64,000 nucleotides of DNA. Source: Elymus sibiricus (lineage: Eukaryota; Streptophyta; Magnoliopsida; Poales; Poaceae). Each line of letters opens with the position of its first letter. The stretch's first letter is position 1. A program made the translations under genes and the position numbers. The notes under the pieces are model-generated. The model was not told the origin of the DNA, searched no databases, and worked only from the letters and a program-made list of their open reading frames with translations. The stretch lies in assembly GCA_039707655.1 (NCBI GenBank), contig CM077666.1, forward strand, positions 240,590,166-240,654,165. Reading direction: 5' to 3'. Below are positions 1-8,927 of this stretch, piece by piece.

Positions 1-1292
1 TAGAGAAAATTGTGGCTCCACTAAGTTCATCAAGCATGTCATCTAGGCGTGGAATGGGATGACGGTATCTAACGGTGATAGCATTTATAGGACGGCAATC
101 GGAACACATGCGATAGGAACCATCTTTCTTAGGCACGAGAATGACCGGAACGGCACAAGGGCTCAAGCTTTCTCGTACATACCCATTCTCCATGAGATGT
201 TGCACTTGCCTTTGTATCTCTTTGGTCTCCTCGGCGTTGACGCGGTAAGGTGCCTTGTTAGGTAGAGGTGCGCCGGGAATGAGGTCGATGCGGTGTTCGA
301 TTCCGCGTAGAGGAGGAAGTCCGGGAGGTAGCTCATTGGGAAACACATCCGCAAATTCCTGCAATAAATGAGACAATACCAAAGGAAGATGTTGTGAAGT
401 ATTAGTCCACACCACTTCATCTTTGCACACAAGCACAAAGTGAAGAACACTTGATGGGCTCTCACTCACATCCCTCAAATCTCTTTTGGTGGCTAAAAGA
501 ACTAGATCTCTTTTGTCACGCATCGTGGAGTCACTCATGTTTGGCTTGTGGCTCTCACTCCCTTTTTGGTGGTTCACTCGCTCACTTTTCTCTCCACGAT
601 GGGTAGATGCTTGCTTGTCCGCGATGACTTGACTTGGTGTCATAGGTCGAAGTATGAACTCCTTGCCCTTCATCTTGAAACTATATTGATTGGTCCGTCC
701 ATTGTGCATGACGCCTCGGTCAAATTGCCACGGTCGTCCGAGTAGTAGGTGGCATACGGACATAGGAACCACATCAAACTCCAATGTATCTTCGTAGGCG
801 CCGATCTTGAAGGAGACGTGGACGGTGTGCTCCACTTGAATGGTGCCGGAGTCGCTAAGCCATTGGACCTTGTAGGGGCGAGGTTGCTTCTTCTTGACCA
901 ATTGGAGCTTGGAACATAACTCATCACTTGCCAAGTTGTGGCAACTTCCACCGTCGATGATGACCTTGACGGAACGTCCTTGAATTCCCGCCTTGGTATG
1001 GAAGATGTGGCAACGCTGGTCTTCATCTTGATGTTGTTGAAGTGTCAAGACCTTGGAGACAACAAGAGCGGGACTCGAATCATTGTCGCAAAACACTTGA
1101 TCATCTTCTTCTTCATTCACTTGGCGGTGCATGGCCACTTGCTCGATGGCTGCCATTTCATCTTCACTCATAGAATCGTAGGTGCCATCGGCGTTCATGA
1201 TCATAGTGCGTCTTGTTGGGCACTCGAAGGACTTGTCGCCTCGGCCTTTGCACGTAAAGCACTTGATGTCACTTGTTTTGTCGGTAGCATCC
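1..1292 (-). pseudogene. G1 pol start: zinc knuckle, protease, linker, RT N-terminus
   Basis: This is the N-terminal part of the G1 pol polyprotein, which matures Gag and copies the RNA genome. From right to left it holds a zinc knuckle near 1215-1260, a protease-like domain with VIIDGGSCHNLAS near 930-965, the LLGRPWQFDRG segment near 720, the [21 protein letters not shown] linker near 270-330, and the start of RT ([17 protein letters not shown], then [15 protein letters not shown]) at the window edge. The knuckle is CX2CX4DX4C: the zinc-binding His of the other copies is Asp here. The stretches I translated are open, but an upstream gag deletion puts the frame out of register with gag. Confidence 0.8.
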
Positions 1293-2363
1293 GAAGGAGT
1301 TGTTGATGACGAAGCTCTTGGCTCGCATGACATCCTTCATTTGATCCCAAGTCGCGATGGATGGCTCGCCCTTCTCTTGACGCCTTGCGATCACTTGCTC
1401 CCACCAAATGAGAACATAGTCTTGGAACTCTAGAGATGCCATGGCGATCTTCTTTTCATCGTCGTAGTTGTGAAGGCGAAATATCTTGTCGACCTTCAAC
1501 GCCCATGAAAGGTATTCTTCGGGATCATTTCCACCGGAGAATTTAGGCATGGTGAACTTGAGCTTGCCGTAGCGCTCCTCATTGCGTTGTCGGCGGTTGC
1601 GATGACGCTCTTGCCTTGGAGGTTGATCTTCTAGCTCATCCTCGTCGTCGTGTTCATCTTGATTGACTTGACATGGTGGCCTTGGGATTCGTGCACGGTT
1701 CCTCATCTCTTGGCGCTCCTGAAGTCGTGCGGCTTCGTCTTGTTCGCGCATGCGGCGGTTGCGTTCGGCGACGTTGCGAGTTGATTCGCGTAGGGCACGT
1801 TGAGCTTCAAGCGCTTGCTCGTCACGACGTTGTCGTTCTTGGTGTAGGGCGTCGTCGTCTTGGTGCACTTGACGTTGGCGTTGTGGAACTTGATCTTGGT
1901 TCCCGTTGGCTTGTTCTTGCCGCTTTTGTCGTGCGCGCTCTCGAAGGCGGTCTTGCAAACCATTGCCATTGAATGGGTTTCTTGAAGCTTGCCGGTCATC
2001 ATGTTCTTGAGAGCGATGAGAGCGTGCTCGTGGAAGACTTGCATCCGAAGAAGTGTCCGAAGAGTTTCGGCTGGAGTGACGCCGTCTTGATCTTGATGAA
2101 GACGAAGTGGAAGAATCACGGTTGAGCATCATAGTGCGGATCTCTTCCAGTTGAGATGACATCTTGGCGTCGAAGTAGTCCCTTGTTCGTGTTTCGGAGT
2201 GGCGTAAGTCAGTGGCGAGTTGTTCGATGCGATCTCCCAAAGCTTCGCTTTCTTGGTGTAGCGCTCGGTGGGCTCCGAAAAGTTGAGCCTTGGTGACGTA
2301 GTTGTTCGTAGCGTCTGCTTGCTCATCGAAGAGTCGGTTGATAGAAGTGCTCGGCCTGTCCAT
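1269..2363 (-). pseudogene. G1 gag, internally deleted
   Basis: Gag forms the virus-like particle. The start is taken at the MDRPSTS methionine (2363), which begins gag in G2, G4 and G5 as well. A coiled-coil-prone segment (EALGDRIEQLATDLRHSETRTRDY) is followed by an Arg/Gln-rich region and the retrotransposon gag domain (DPEEYLSWALKVDKIFRLHNY, then DYVLIWWEQVIARRQEKG). After MKDVMRA, near 1325, the sequence jumps to the region before the zinc knuckle. About 0.6 kb present in G2 is missing, which leaves a frameshift and a stop at 1269. The remaining gag half could not assemble normally. Confidence 0.85.
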
Positions 2364-3805
2364 GATTCTCAAACTAGTGTTAGTGGAAGAAAGAAACGAA
2401 CTAGACCAATGTACCTTATCCAATGTTGAAGATGGATCAATGATCTCCCAATATGGTATTATAGAAATAGTGCAATTGGTACCGGATCGAGTCAATCTCA
2501 CACCTACACAAGTAAAGCTTTTGGAGGAGTTTGGTTAGGATGGTGGCACAAAATTTCTGCAATTTGCAAGTAAGATATCAATAATGTTGAAAAAGATTCA
2601 CAAGTTCACAAGTGTAACGAGTAGACCAATAGTACACGGAAACACACGCACGGATAGATAAATGAGGTCGTGCAACCAAGGAATGAGCTCAAAATGTGAA
2701 ATCCACGGAAAATGCTCTTGTTGCACAACACTAGAGAGACGCTAGCACGATTTCTCAATAGGCGGATACGAACTTGTGCACAACCTATAAGAGACAAAAT
2801 GTAACGCTTTCTATCTCACTTATGCTATGTATGTATGATTCCCGGTAAACTTGTCACAATGATCCAAGATGATCAAATATGCTATGTAATGTGGCGATGC
2901 TATGGCGATTGCTTACAAGCTTGTTTCTCTTTTTCTTTTGCTTAAAAGCTTCTCTTTCTTTTGATGCTTTTCTTTGGCCACTTATTCGAAATACTCGTAC
3001 GAAGATAGCAATGATGTATATGCGGGAACATAATTTGGCACACGAGATGATATGTGTATGTATGCACGCTATGGTAGCTATGCGGCCCGGTATCACTAAA
3101 GTGCACAAGTAGCGTTGCCAGCAATACTCGAAGGCTAGTCTTGTAGGAAAAGCTACACAAAGATGGTCTCGGGGGTTCACAATGTAATGGCAAGGGTATG
3201 TACAAGATGTCGTCGATTTTACCGTCCTTGCTTACGGTGATGGTGTCACGATGGAGAAGATGGTTGTTGTCGATGGCGAGTACGTAGACGGTTGGTGTGA
3301 TGGAATGGTCGAGGACGTGGTGCACGGTCTCCAGTACGTTGGTGAAGATGCCGCTGCACCGTGGTCGAAGATGACCAACTTGCGGAAACGAAAAGGCGGT
3401 GAACAACTTTCTGGCAAGGCCGGAAGTTCCGGGTGGAGGCCGGAAGTTCCAGGTGGAGGCCGGAAGGTCCGGTGGCCGGAGGGTCCGGGCGGGGCCGGAA
3501 GTTCCGGGGGTCGGGATTTCGCCAAGAACAGAAAATTGCAGATTGGAAATTTGGGCGGAAAACTTCGGGAAAAACCCAAGTTGGAAGGGGAAAAAGAAAA
3601 ATTGGGATGGATGGAGGGGTGGGGAAGCTAGATCTACGTGCTACACACGAAATCCATGGATCAATCTCAACAAAACATCATCAAACCCAACAAATCACAA
3701 AACTTTTGGGAGGGCTATTTTTGGTGGGGATTTTCGAATTAGGACCAAAAACAACAAAATCAGGCTAGAAAACGGCGGGGGAGACTCCAAATTCGTGATC
3801 AACGT
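2364..3805 (-). other. G1 5' leader (untranslated)
   Basis: This is a 1.4 kb stretch between gag and the primer binding site. It has no long open frame but is clearly related to the leaders of G2, G4 and G5. It includes A/T-rich runs, a purine-rich segment near 2930-2990 and the palindrome array at 3420-3507. A long leader is typical of plant gypsy elements. I see no gene in it. Confidence 0.75.
3420..3507. repeat. G1 leader palindrome array, CCGGAAGTTCCGG type
   Basis: Five units of a 13-bp inverted repeat (arms CCGGAA/TTCCGG around one base), some with one or two changes, start at 3420, 3440, 3460, 3476 and 3495. The spacers are short and G-rich. The same motif fills U3 of this element's own LTR. 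Confidence 0.9.
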
Positions 3806-3819
3806 GGCTCATGATACCA
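3806..3819 (-). other. G1 primer binding site
   Basis: The element strand reads TGGTATCATGAGCC, 3 bp inside the LTR. The first 8 bases match the complement of the plant initiator-Met tRNA 3' end (TGGTATCAGAGCC). An extra T then interrupts the match. Confidence 0.75.
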
Positions 3820-4180
3820 AGATGATGTAGGGTGGAACCCTAGCGGTGTCGATCTTTCACGATTGGAGCGGATCCCGCAAAGAACACGAAGAACACGAGA
3901 GGGGAAAACGAGAGAAACACTCAAATCAACTCGATCCAATCACACATGCACTAGATCCACATACACATAGTAGGGGTAGAAGATCCAAAACCAACAAAGG
4001 AGGATACACGGTAGCTAGTTCGTCCCGATTCGCGAAGGAGTCGAGGTCTTGAATCCGGAGTGGATCTTCTCACATGGCTCGCATGGAGGTCTTGATCTCC
4101 ATGGGAGAGGTACGGATGAGCAAAGCTCTATCTCAATGAGCTATCTACTTTGCTAACCCTAAAACGGAGGTAGGAGACGA

Positions 4181-4190
4181 GTATTTATAG
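4181..4190 (-). promoter_or_regulatory. G1 LTR TATA box
   Basis: The element strand reads CTATAAATAC, about 60 bp downstream of the palindrome array. The same spacing between array and TATA is seen in the other LTRs. Confidence 0.6.
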
Positions 4191-4247
4191 TCAAGGTGGA
4201 CGAAGGGGTACATGGGCCTCGGCCCAGAGTCACTGCGCGCAGGCAGG

Positions 4248-4532
4248 CCAGAAGTTCCGGGCAGGGCCGGAGGTTCCGGAGGCCAGAAGGTCCGGGCAGG
4301 TTCCGGCGAGGGTCCGGGCTACACAGAGAGTTGGCATGGCGCGAGGGGCGGCTGGAGTCCGTGGGCCGGAAGTTCCGGGGGCCGGAAGTTCCGGGCGAGG
4401 GTCCGGGCTGGTTCCGGGCTGAACAGAGACTTTGCACGTCCTGGGGTCGTCGGTCTCGCCATGGGCCGGAAGTTCCGGGTGGGCCGGAAGTTCCGGGGTC
4501 CGGAGGTTCCGGGCTCTGGCCGGAAGTTCCGG
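4248..4532. repeat. G1 U3 palindrome array, CCGGAAGTTCCGG type
   Basis: About ten full or degenerate copies lie in U3. Perfect ones sit near 4364, 4379, 4466, 4482 and 4520, with relatives such as CCGGAGGTTCCGG and half units. Spacing is irregular. The motif is identical to that of the G1 leader array and unlike the arrays of neighbouring elements. Confidence 0.9.
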
Positions 4533-4579
4533 GATGGACAGAGAGTTTGCACTCCTGTCCCTTTCTTCTCCTTCGGCTC

Positions 4580-4791
4580 TCGGATCCTCGGGATGCTCGT
4601 TGTACCTGATCATACATAGTATATCGGATTGAGGTAGCAACCATGTCTCGTTCACGTGTAAGGGAAGCTCAAGTAGGAGAGATGTCACCTCGGATTGAAT
4701 AGCACGTGCACGAGATCTTGTCATGGGTCCACTTGGTGCTTGTGTAGTTGGTGTAGTGTCCATGGGGATGAACGTGGGATGCTCCACATCA
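4580..4791 (-). other. CR-like pol tail encoded inside the G1 LTR
   Basis: The element-strand frame through U3 reads PSGPMTRSRARAIQSEVTSL, followed about 15 residues later by WLLPQSDILCMIRY. The CRM elements here end with [20 protein letters not shown] and then [11 protein letters not shown] in the equivalent place, just past the LTR border. The pattern (GPxTRxRAR, V-S-L, then LLP) suggests that G-family pol also ends in a CR-type tail inside the 3' LTR. The assignment is by eye. Confidence 0.6.
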
Positions 4792-6351
4792 GAAGGTGTC
4801 ACTCACGTTGTACTTGTCTCGTGGAAGGTTGATCTTGTATGCATTGTCATTGATGCGTGCTAGCACCTTGAATGGCCCATCGGCGCAAGGTAGAAGCTTT
4901 GACTTGCGTTCGTTGGGGAAGCGGTCCTTTCGAAGATGTAGCCACACGAGATCACCGGGGTTGAACATCATGGGATGCTTGTTTGCGAGTCGTTGTACGT
5001 GGCGTTCTATTGTGAGCCTTGTGTCTTCATGCACCTTCTTGATATATGTTGCTCTTGCGCTTGCGTCCAAGTTCGCTCGCTCTTGTAGTGGTAGCAGTAA
5101 GATGTCCAATGGCGACAAAGGGTTGAAGCCATAGACCACTTCGAAGGGAGACTTGCCCGTGGTAGAGTGTCTTGCTCGATTGTAGACGTACTCGGCTATC
5201 GGTAGGCATTCTTCCCATTCCGTGAGGTTCTTCTTGATCAACACGCGAAGTAGTGTAAAGAGCGTGCGGTTGGTGACTTCCATCTGACCATCGGTTTGTG
5301 GGTGATAAGCCGACGTGAAGAGGAGCTTGATCCCGAGCTTGCCGCACAACATCTTCCAAAAGTAGCTTAGGAACTTGACGTCGCGGTCCGACACAATCGT
5401 CTTGGGCATTCCATGAAGTCGCAAGATTTCCCTACAAAAGAAGTTTGCAATATGTGAAGCTTCATCGTTCTTGTGACATGGCATAAAATGTGCCATTTTA
5501 GAGAAACGGTCAACAACGACAAAAACCGAGTCTTTTCCATTTTTCGTTCTAGGCAAGCCAAGCACAAAATCCATGCTAATGTCTTCCCATGGATGATATG
5601 GTATAGGAAGTGGCATATGTAACCCATGAGATTGAGCTTGTGACTTAGCTTTGCGACATGTGGAGCATCGGTTGGTGTAGCGTGCGACATCGCGAAACAT
5701 CTTGGGCCAAAAGTACTTGTTGGAGAGCGTGGCAAAAGTCTTGTCGCGACCGAATTGTCCCATAAGTCCACCGCCGTGAGCCTCTTGCAAAAGCAACAAA
5801 CGAAGAGAAGACTTGGGAACACAAAGTTTGTTAGCGCGCATAAGGTATCCATCCTTGATATAATATCGCTCCGAATAAGTGTTAGCATGACATTTGGCAT
5901 AAGGAGTTGCAAATGAATTATCATGCTCATATAAATCTTTAATGTGCTCAAAGCCAATAACATTCAATTCAAGTTGAGTAACTATCATGCACTTGCGTGA
6001 AAGAGCGTCCGCTACAACATTCTCCTTTCCATTGATATATTTGATGATGTAAGGGAAGGACTCAATAAATTCACACCATTTAGCATGCCGTTTGTTCAAT
6101 TTGGTTTGACCTCTAAAGTACTTAAGCGTTTCATGATCGGTATTGATGACAAATTCGCGAGGTCAGAGATAATGCTCCCAAACATGCAAGACTCTCACCA
6201 AAGCATACAACTCTTTGTCATAAATGGGATAGTTAAGTTGTGCACCGGAAAGCTTTTCACTAAAATATGCAATGGGTCGCTTTTCTTGCATTAAAACACC
6301 ACCTATGCCATTACCACTAGCATCACAACGCACTTCAAATGTTTTCTCAAA
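4792..6351 (-). pseudogene. G2 pol, RNase H and integrase half
   Basis: RNase H ([43 protein letters not shown]) is followed by the integrase HHCC zinc finger, the integrase core ([40 protein letters not shown]) and a GPY/F-type C-terminus ([19 protein letters not shown]). A CGA to TGA nonsense change in LRPREF lies near 6167. The second His of the HHCC finger is Gln (GLMGQFG). The frame is otherwise open for 436 codons (4789-6099). It is joined through the C1 insertion to the RT half at 14158 and cut at 4791 by G1. Confidence 0.88.
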
Positions 6352-6356
6352 GTTTG
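6352..6356. other. Target site duplication of C1, left copy
   Basis: GTTTG lies immediately before the LTR start TGATGAGG. The same 5 bp follow the 3' LTR at 14153-14157. Confidence 0.95.
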
Positions 6357-7275
6357 TGATGAGGACATCCCTACTAATGTTACACCCACATCACCACCAG
6401 CTACACAGATTGGACCAATTACTAGAGCCCGCGCACGCCAACTAAATTATCAGGTACTTCCGTTTCTTGGAAATCCTTCTAATGTTCATGAACATATGAT
6501 GCTGCCTAAATTATATACTTTTGTTTTACTTATGAACGAAGGACCTAGCATGGACAAGAAGGATGGCCATTGGAGCAGGATCAAGCATGGGGGAGAAGGT
6601 GCGCGCACGGGAAGGAACAACGGAGTTTCCAGTGGTGATTTTCGCACTTTGAAGCCACCATAAGGAGTGCTTGGAGGCTTGGACGAAATATACAAGAGGC
6701 CACTTCATAAATTTCGTCCATAGGCTAATATAGGTGCTGCGTCACCTTATTTTTGGGCCAGGCCCATGTAACTTCGAAATACCACTTATTAGGCTATTTT
6801 TAGAGTCCGTATGTGTGGGGAAACGGAGTTAGGGCTGGTTTCGGACCCCTCCTCCAAGGGGCCACGAAATCCCCTTCTATTACCTCATATATACAGCCCT
6901 TAGGGCATCGTTTTAGATTTGGGTTTTGTTTAGATTACAAGTTCGCCATAGCTGCAACTTCGCGTCCTTCGTTTGTGTTCCACGACCAGACCAAGACGTC
7001 ACAGAACCCCACTTCATCAATAAAGCTTTCCTCTTTAATACGCAATATCCAGATTGCAATCTTAGTTTCTTGCTTGTTCTTCGTTTGCGTGCAGGAAATA
7101 GACCTTCGTGGTCAGGTTGATCGTGCTCCGGCGTGGTCAATAACCTCTCGGAGTTGGTTTAGCGATTGCTAAGGCGCGACGTCTTCGCACGTTCGTAGTC
7201 GGATCGTGAAAGTCGACTTCCACCAAAACGATAGCCACCATCTCATCGAAAGACGGGACACCTTCGCCTCTATCA
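6357..7275 (+). repeat. C1 5' LTR (919 bp)
   Basis: The LTR runs from TGATGAGG to CTCTATCA. It carries its own copy of the pol-tail coding segment ([14 protein letters not shown]) near 6413. There is a TATA-like run (CATATATACAGC) near 6886-6897 and a poly(A)-signal-like AATAAA at 7018-7023. Confidence 0.95.
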
Positions 7276-7277
7276 AG

Positions 7278-7288
7278 TGGTATCAGAT
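7278..7288 (+). other. C1 primer binding site
   Basis: TGGTATCAGAT lies 2 bp after the LTR. It is complementary to the 3' end of initiator-Met tRNA over 10 bases. Confidence 0.85.
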
Positions 7289-8426
7289 TTCCAGGTTGCT
7301 CGGTGAGATTTACCAGTTTTTCGTAGTATAGATTGAATTTGTTCTTCATACCTACCGTCCACAAAAAAAAGCCACAAAAAAAATTAGGGTTAGATCATCA
7401 TATCCGAACCAATCTGAGCCTTTGCATAGTCTTTTCAGTGTTTTGCTTTGTTGAAATTGCGGGTGCATCGTCGTGTCGAGTTGCTGGTCTTAGCGTCTAG
7501 TCTTTTAGAGTTTCGAGTTCTAGTCACAGATTGTCACGCCGCCACCGCATCATCTTCATCGCTGCCATATACCTCCACCACAGATCCGCCACACCAATCC
7601 GAGTCCTTATACTACCACCCATATCCGCCTCTAATCCGAGTTCCTTAGGTATTCGGATTGATTTTGAGATCCCTTTGTTTTTATTTTCGAGTTCCCTTGC
7701 CTGAGTAGGTGTCGAAAAAAAAAAAAGAGTCTGGCACGCTTTTCAGAGCACTTTCTAGGCCAAAATTTCGGTGGGTGAAAATATTTTTTTCCTATCATCA
7801 TTTTAGGCCTTTCGGAGCGTTTTGAGACCCTCGCCATCATAGTGATTTTTTTTCGCAATTTTTGGTCGTCGCAGCCCCGAATCGCTCCAGAAAAAAAAAT
7901 TACTCAAATTTTTTTCGTGCCTATCCTGTTTATACGTCTCGGGAAGAGTTTTGAGACACTCGCCATTATAGTGATTTTCTGAGCAAAAAAAATAAAAAAA
8001 AAAAGAGCGCAAAAAAAAATAAAAAAAAATCAGAGTGTGCTCTTCCCTTGATTACGTGTAACGTCGTGATTTTGTTGGTGTTTTAGGCTCGCGTCTCTAG
8101 CACGGTCTAGCCTAGGACCAGCATCGTACCGTCGTTGAGCGTTTTTTCAACTTTGCATCTCTACTGATTATTGCTGACCCCTTTTTGCTACCATATTTTA
8201 AGCCTTCCCAGCTCCACATATATCTACGCCGTGTGTTTGACACCACCTGGCAATCGCTCTATCCAAGCTTTGGGAGTTTTTGACTACACCGGTTGCCAAT
8301 CACCACCTGCTGCTGGGTAAGAACTGGTAAGAATTTGAGATTTGCTTGACGGATTTGTGACACACCACCACCACTTCCTAGTAGTCTGTAGGTTCATATT
8401 CTTGTGTGTTCCTATTACTGCTAACC
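7289..8426 (+). other. C1 5' leader
   Basis: This is a 1.1 kb non-coding leader with long A and T runs (7715-8030) and a direct repeat. A roughly 38-bp unit at 7813-7849 (core TTTTGAGACCCTCGCCAT) recurs at 7940-7978. C2 has the same repeated unit. No gene is seen here. Confidence 0.75.
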
Positions 8427-8927
8427 ATGCCAGGATCACAAGCTGACGAGGTCGAATGGGAGGTTATGACCAACAAGGAGCTCCATGATAAATTCCAGCA
8501 AATGATGGCTGACCAGGTACAAGACTTCGTAACCAGCCTTGGAGAGGCTATGGAGAAGCTAGATGGATTGGAGAAGACGTTCGAGACGAAGTTGGACGCT
8601 AAGTTCAATGAGGTGCTTGCACGTCTACCACCAGCTGCACCGGTCATAACTCAGCAACAACAACAACGTCGGCCGAATTTTGCGGGGCGCGCACAACGTG
8701 TGCCCCTAGAGGAAGGCCAACATTCTGGTGCCATTCCTACTGCTGTGGCTTCTGTGGCTGCTGCTGCTGCTACTACTGTTGATCAGAACACTGACTACGA
8801 TGGTGATTACGACGATGAGGGAGAGGTTGCTCCAGCTCAGCCCCAAGGACAACCACCACCACACGCACCAGGTCGTCCACGTGCCTACGATCGCAATGGC
8901 ACCACCCCCTCAGGTACAAACTCATGA
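8427..8927 (+). pseudogene. C1 gag N-terminus, ended by frameshift
   Basis: Gag begins at MPGSQADEVEWEVMTNKELHDKF. The C2 copy starts at the equivalent ATG. A helical region (GEAMEKLDGLEKTFETKLDAKFNEVLARL) is followed by a Gln/Pro/Ala-rich linker. After YDRNG, near 8898, about 8 bases present in C2 are missing. The frame then runs to a stop at 8927 while the true gag continues one frame over. Confidence 0.88.

Larger units (their letters stand above)
1..4791 (-). mobile_element. G1: Ty3/gypsy element, 3' part outside window
   Basis: Reading on the minus strand there is a 5' LTR (4791 to 3823), primer binding site, long leader, gag and the start of pol, which leaves the window at position 1. 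The right end is the LTR terminus, and the next base continues the integrase end of G2. G1 is therefore inserted in G2, with GAAGG at 4792-4796 as the expected target duplication. The other copy of the duplication lies outside the window, so that boundary is inferred from the LTR end alone. Confidence 0.85.
3823..4791 (-). repeat. G1 5' LTR (969 bp)
   Basis: The LTR runs from TGATG (as read on plus at 3823) to CATCA (4791), so the 5-bp termini are inverted. On the element strand the order is the pol-tail coding segment, palindrome array, TATA box and then R/U5, ending beside the primer site. Termini match those of the other G and N LTRs (GATGCGGAGCATCC at one end, CCCTACATCA at the other), with one change (CCACATCA). 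Confidence 0.88.

Noticed and set aside
3806..3819. A tRNA gene at the primer sites
   Set aside because: Only the tRNA 3'-end complement is present; no cloverleaf surrounds it.
4196..4619. Overlapping ORFs in several frames through the G1 array (Gly/Arg/Pro-rich)
   Set aside because: The GC-rich repeats lack stop codons in most frames. The open frames are a composition effect, apart from the CR-like tail upstream of the array.
7700..8040. Poly(A)/poly(T) runs as SINE or processed pseudogene tails
   Set aside because: They are inside the CRM leader and are present at the same place in C2, with no separate element boundaries.
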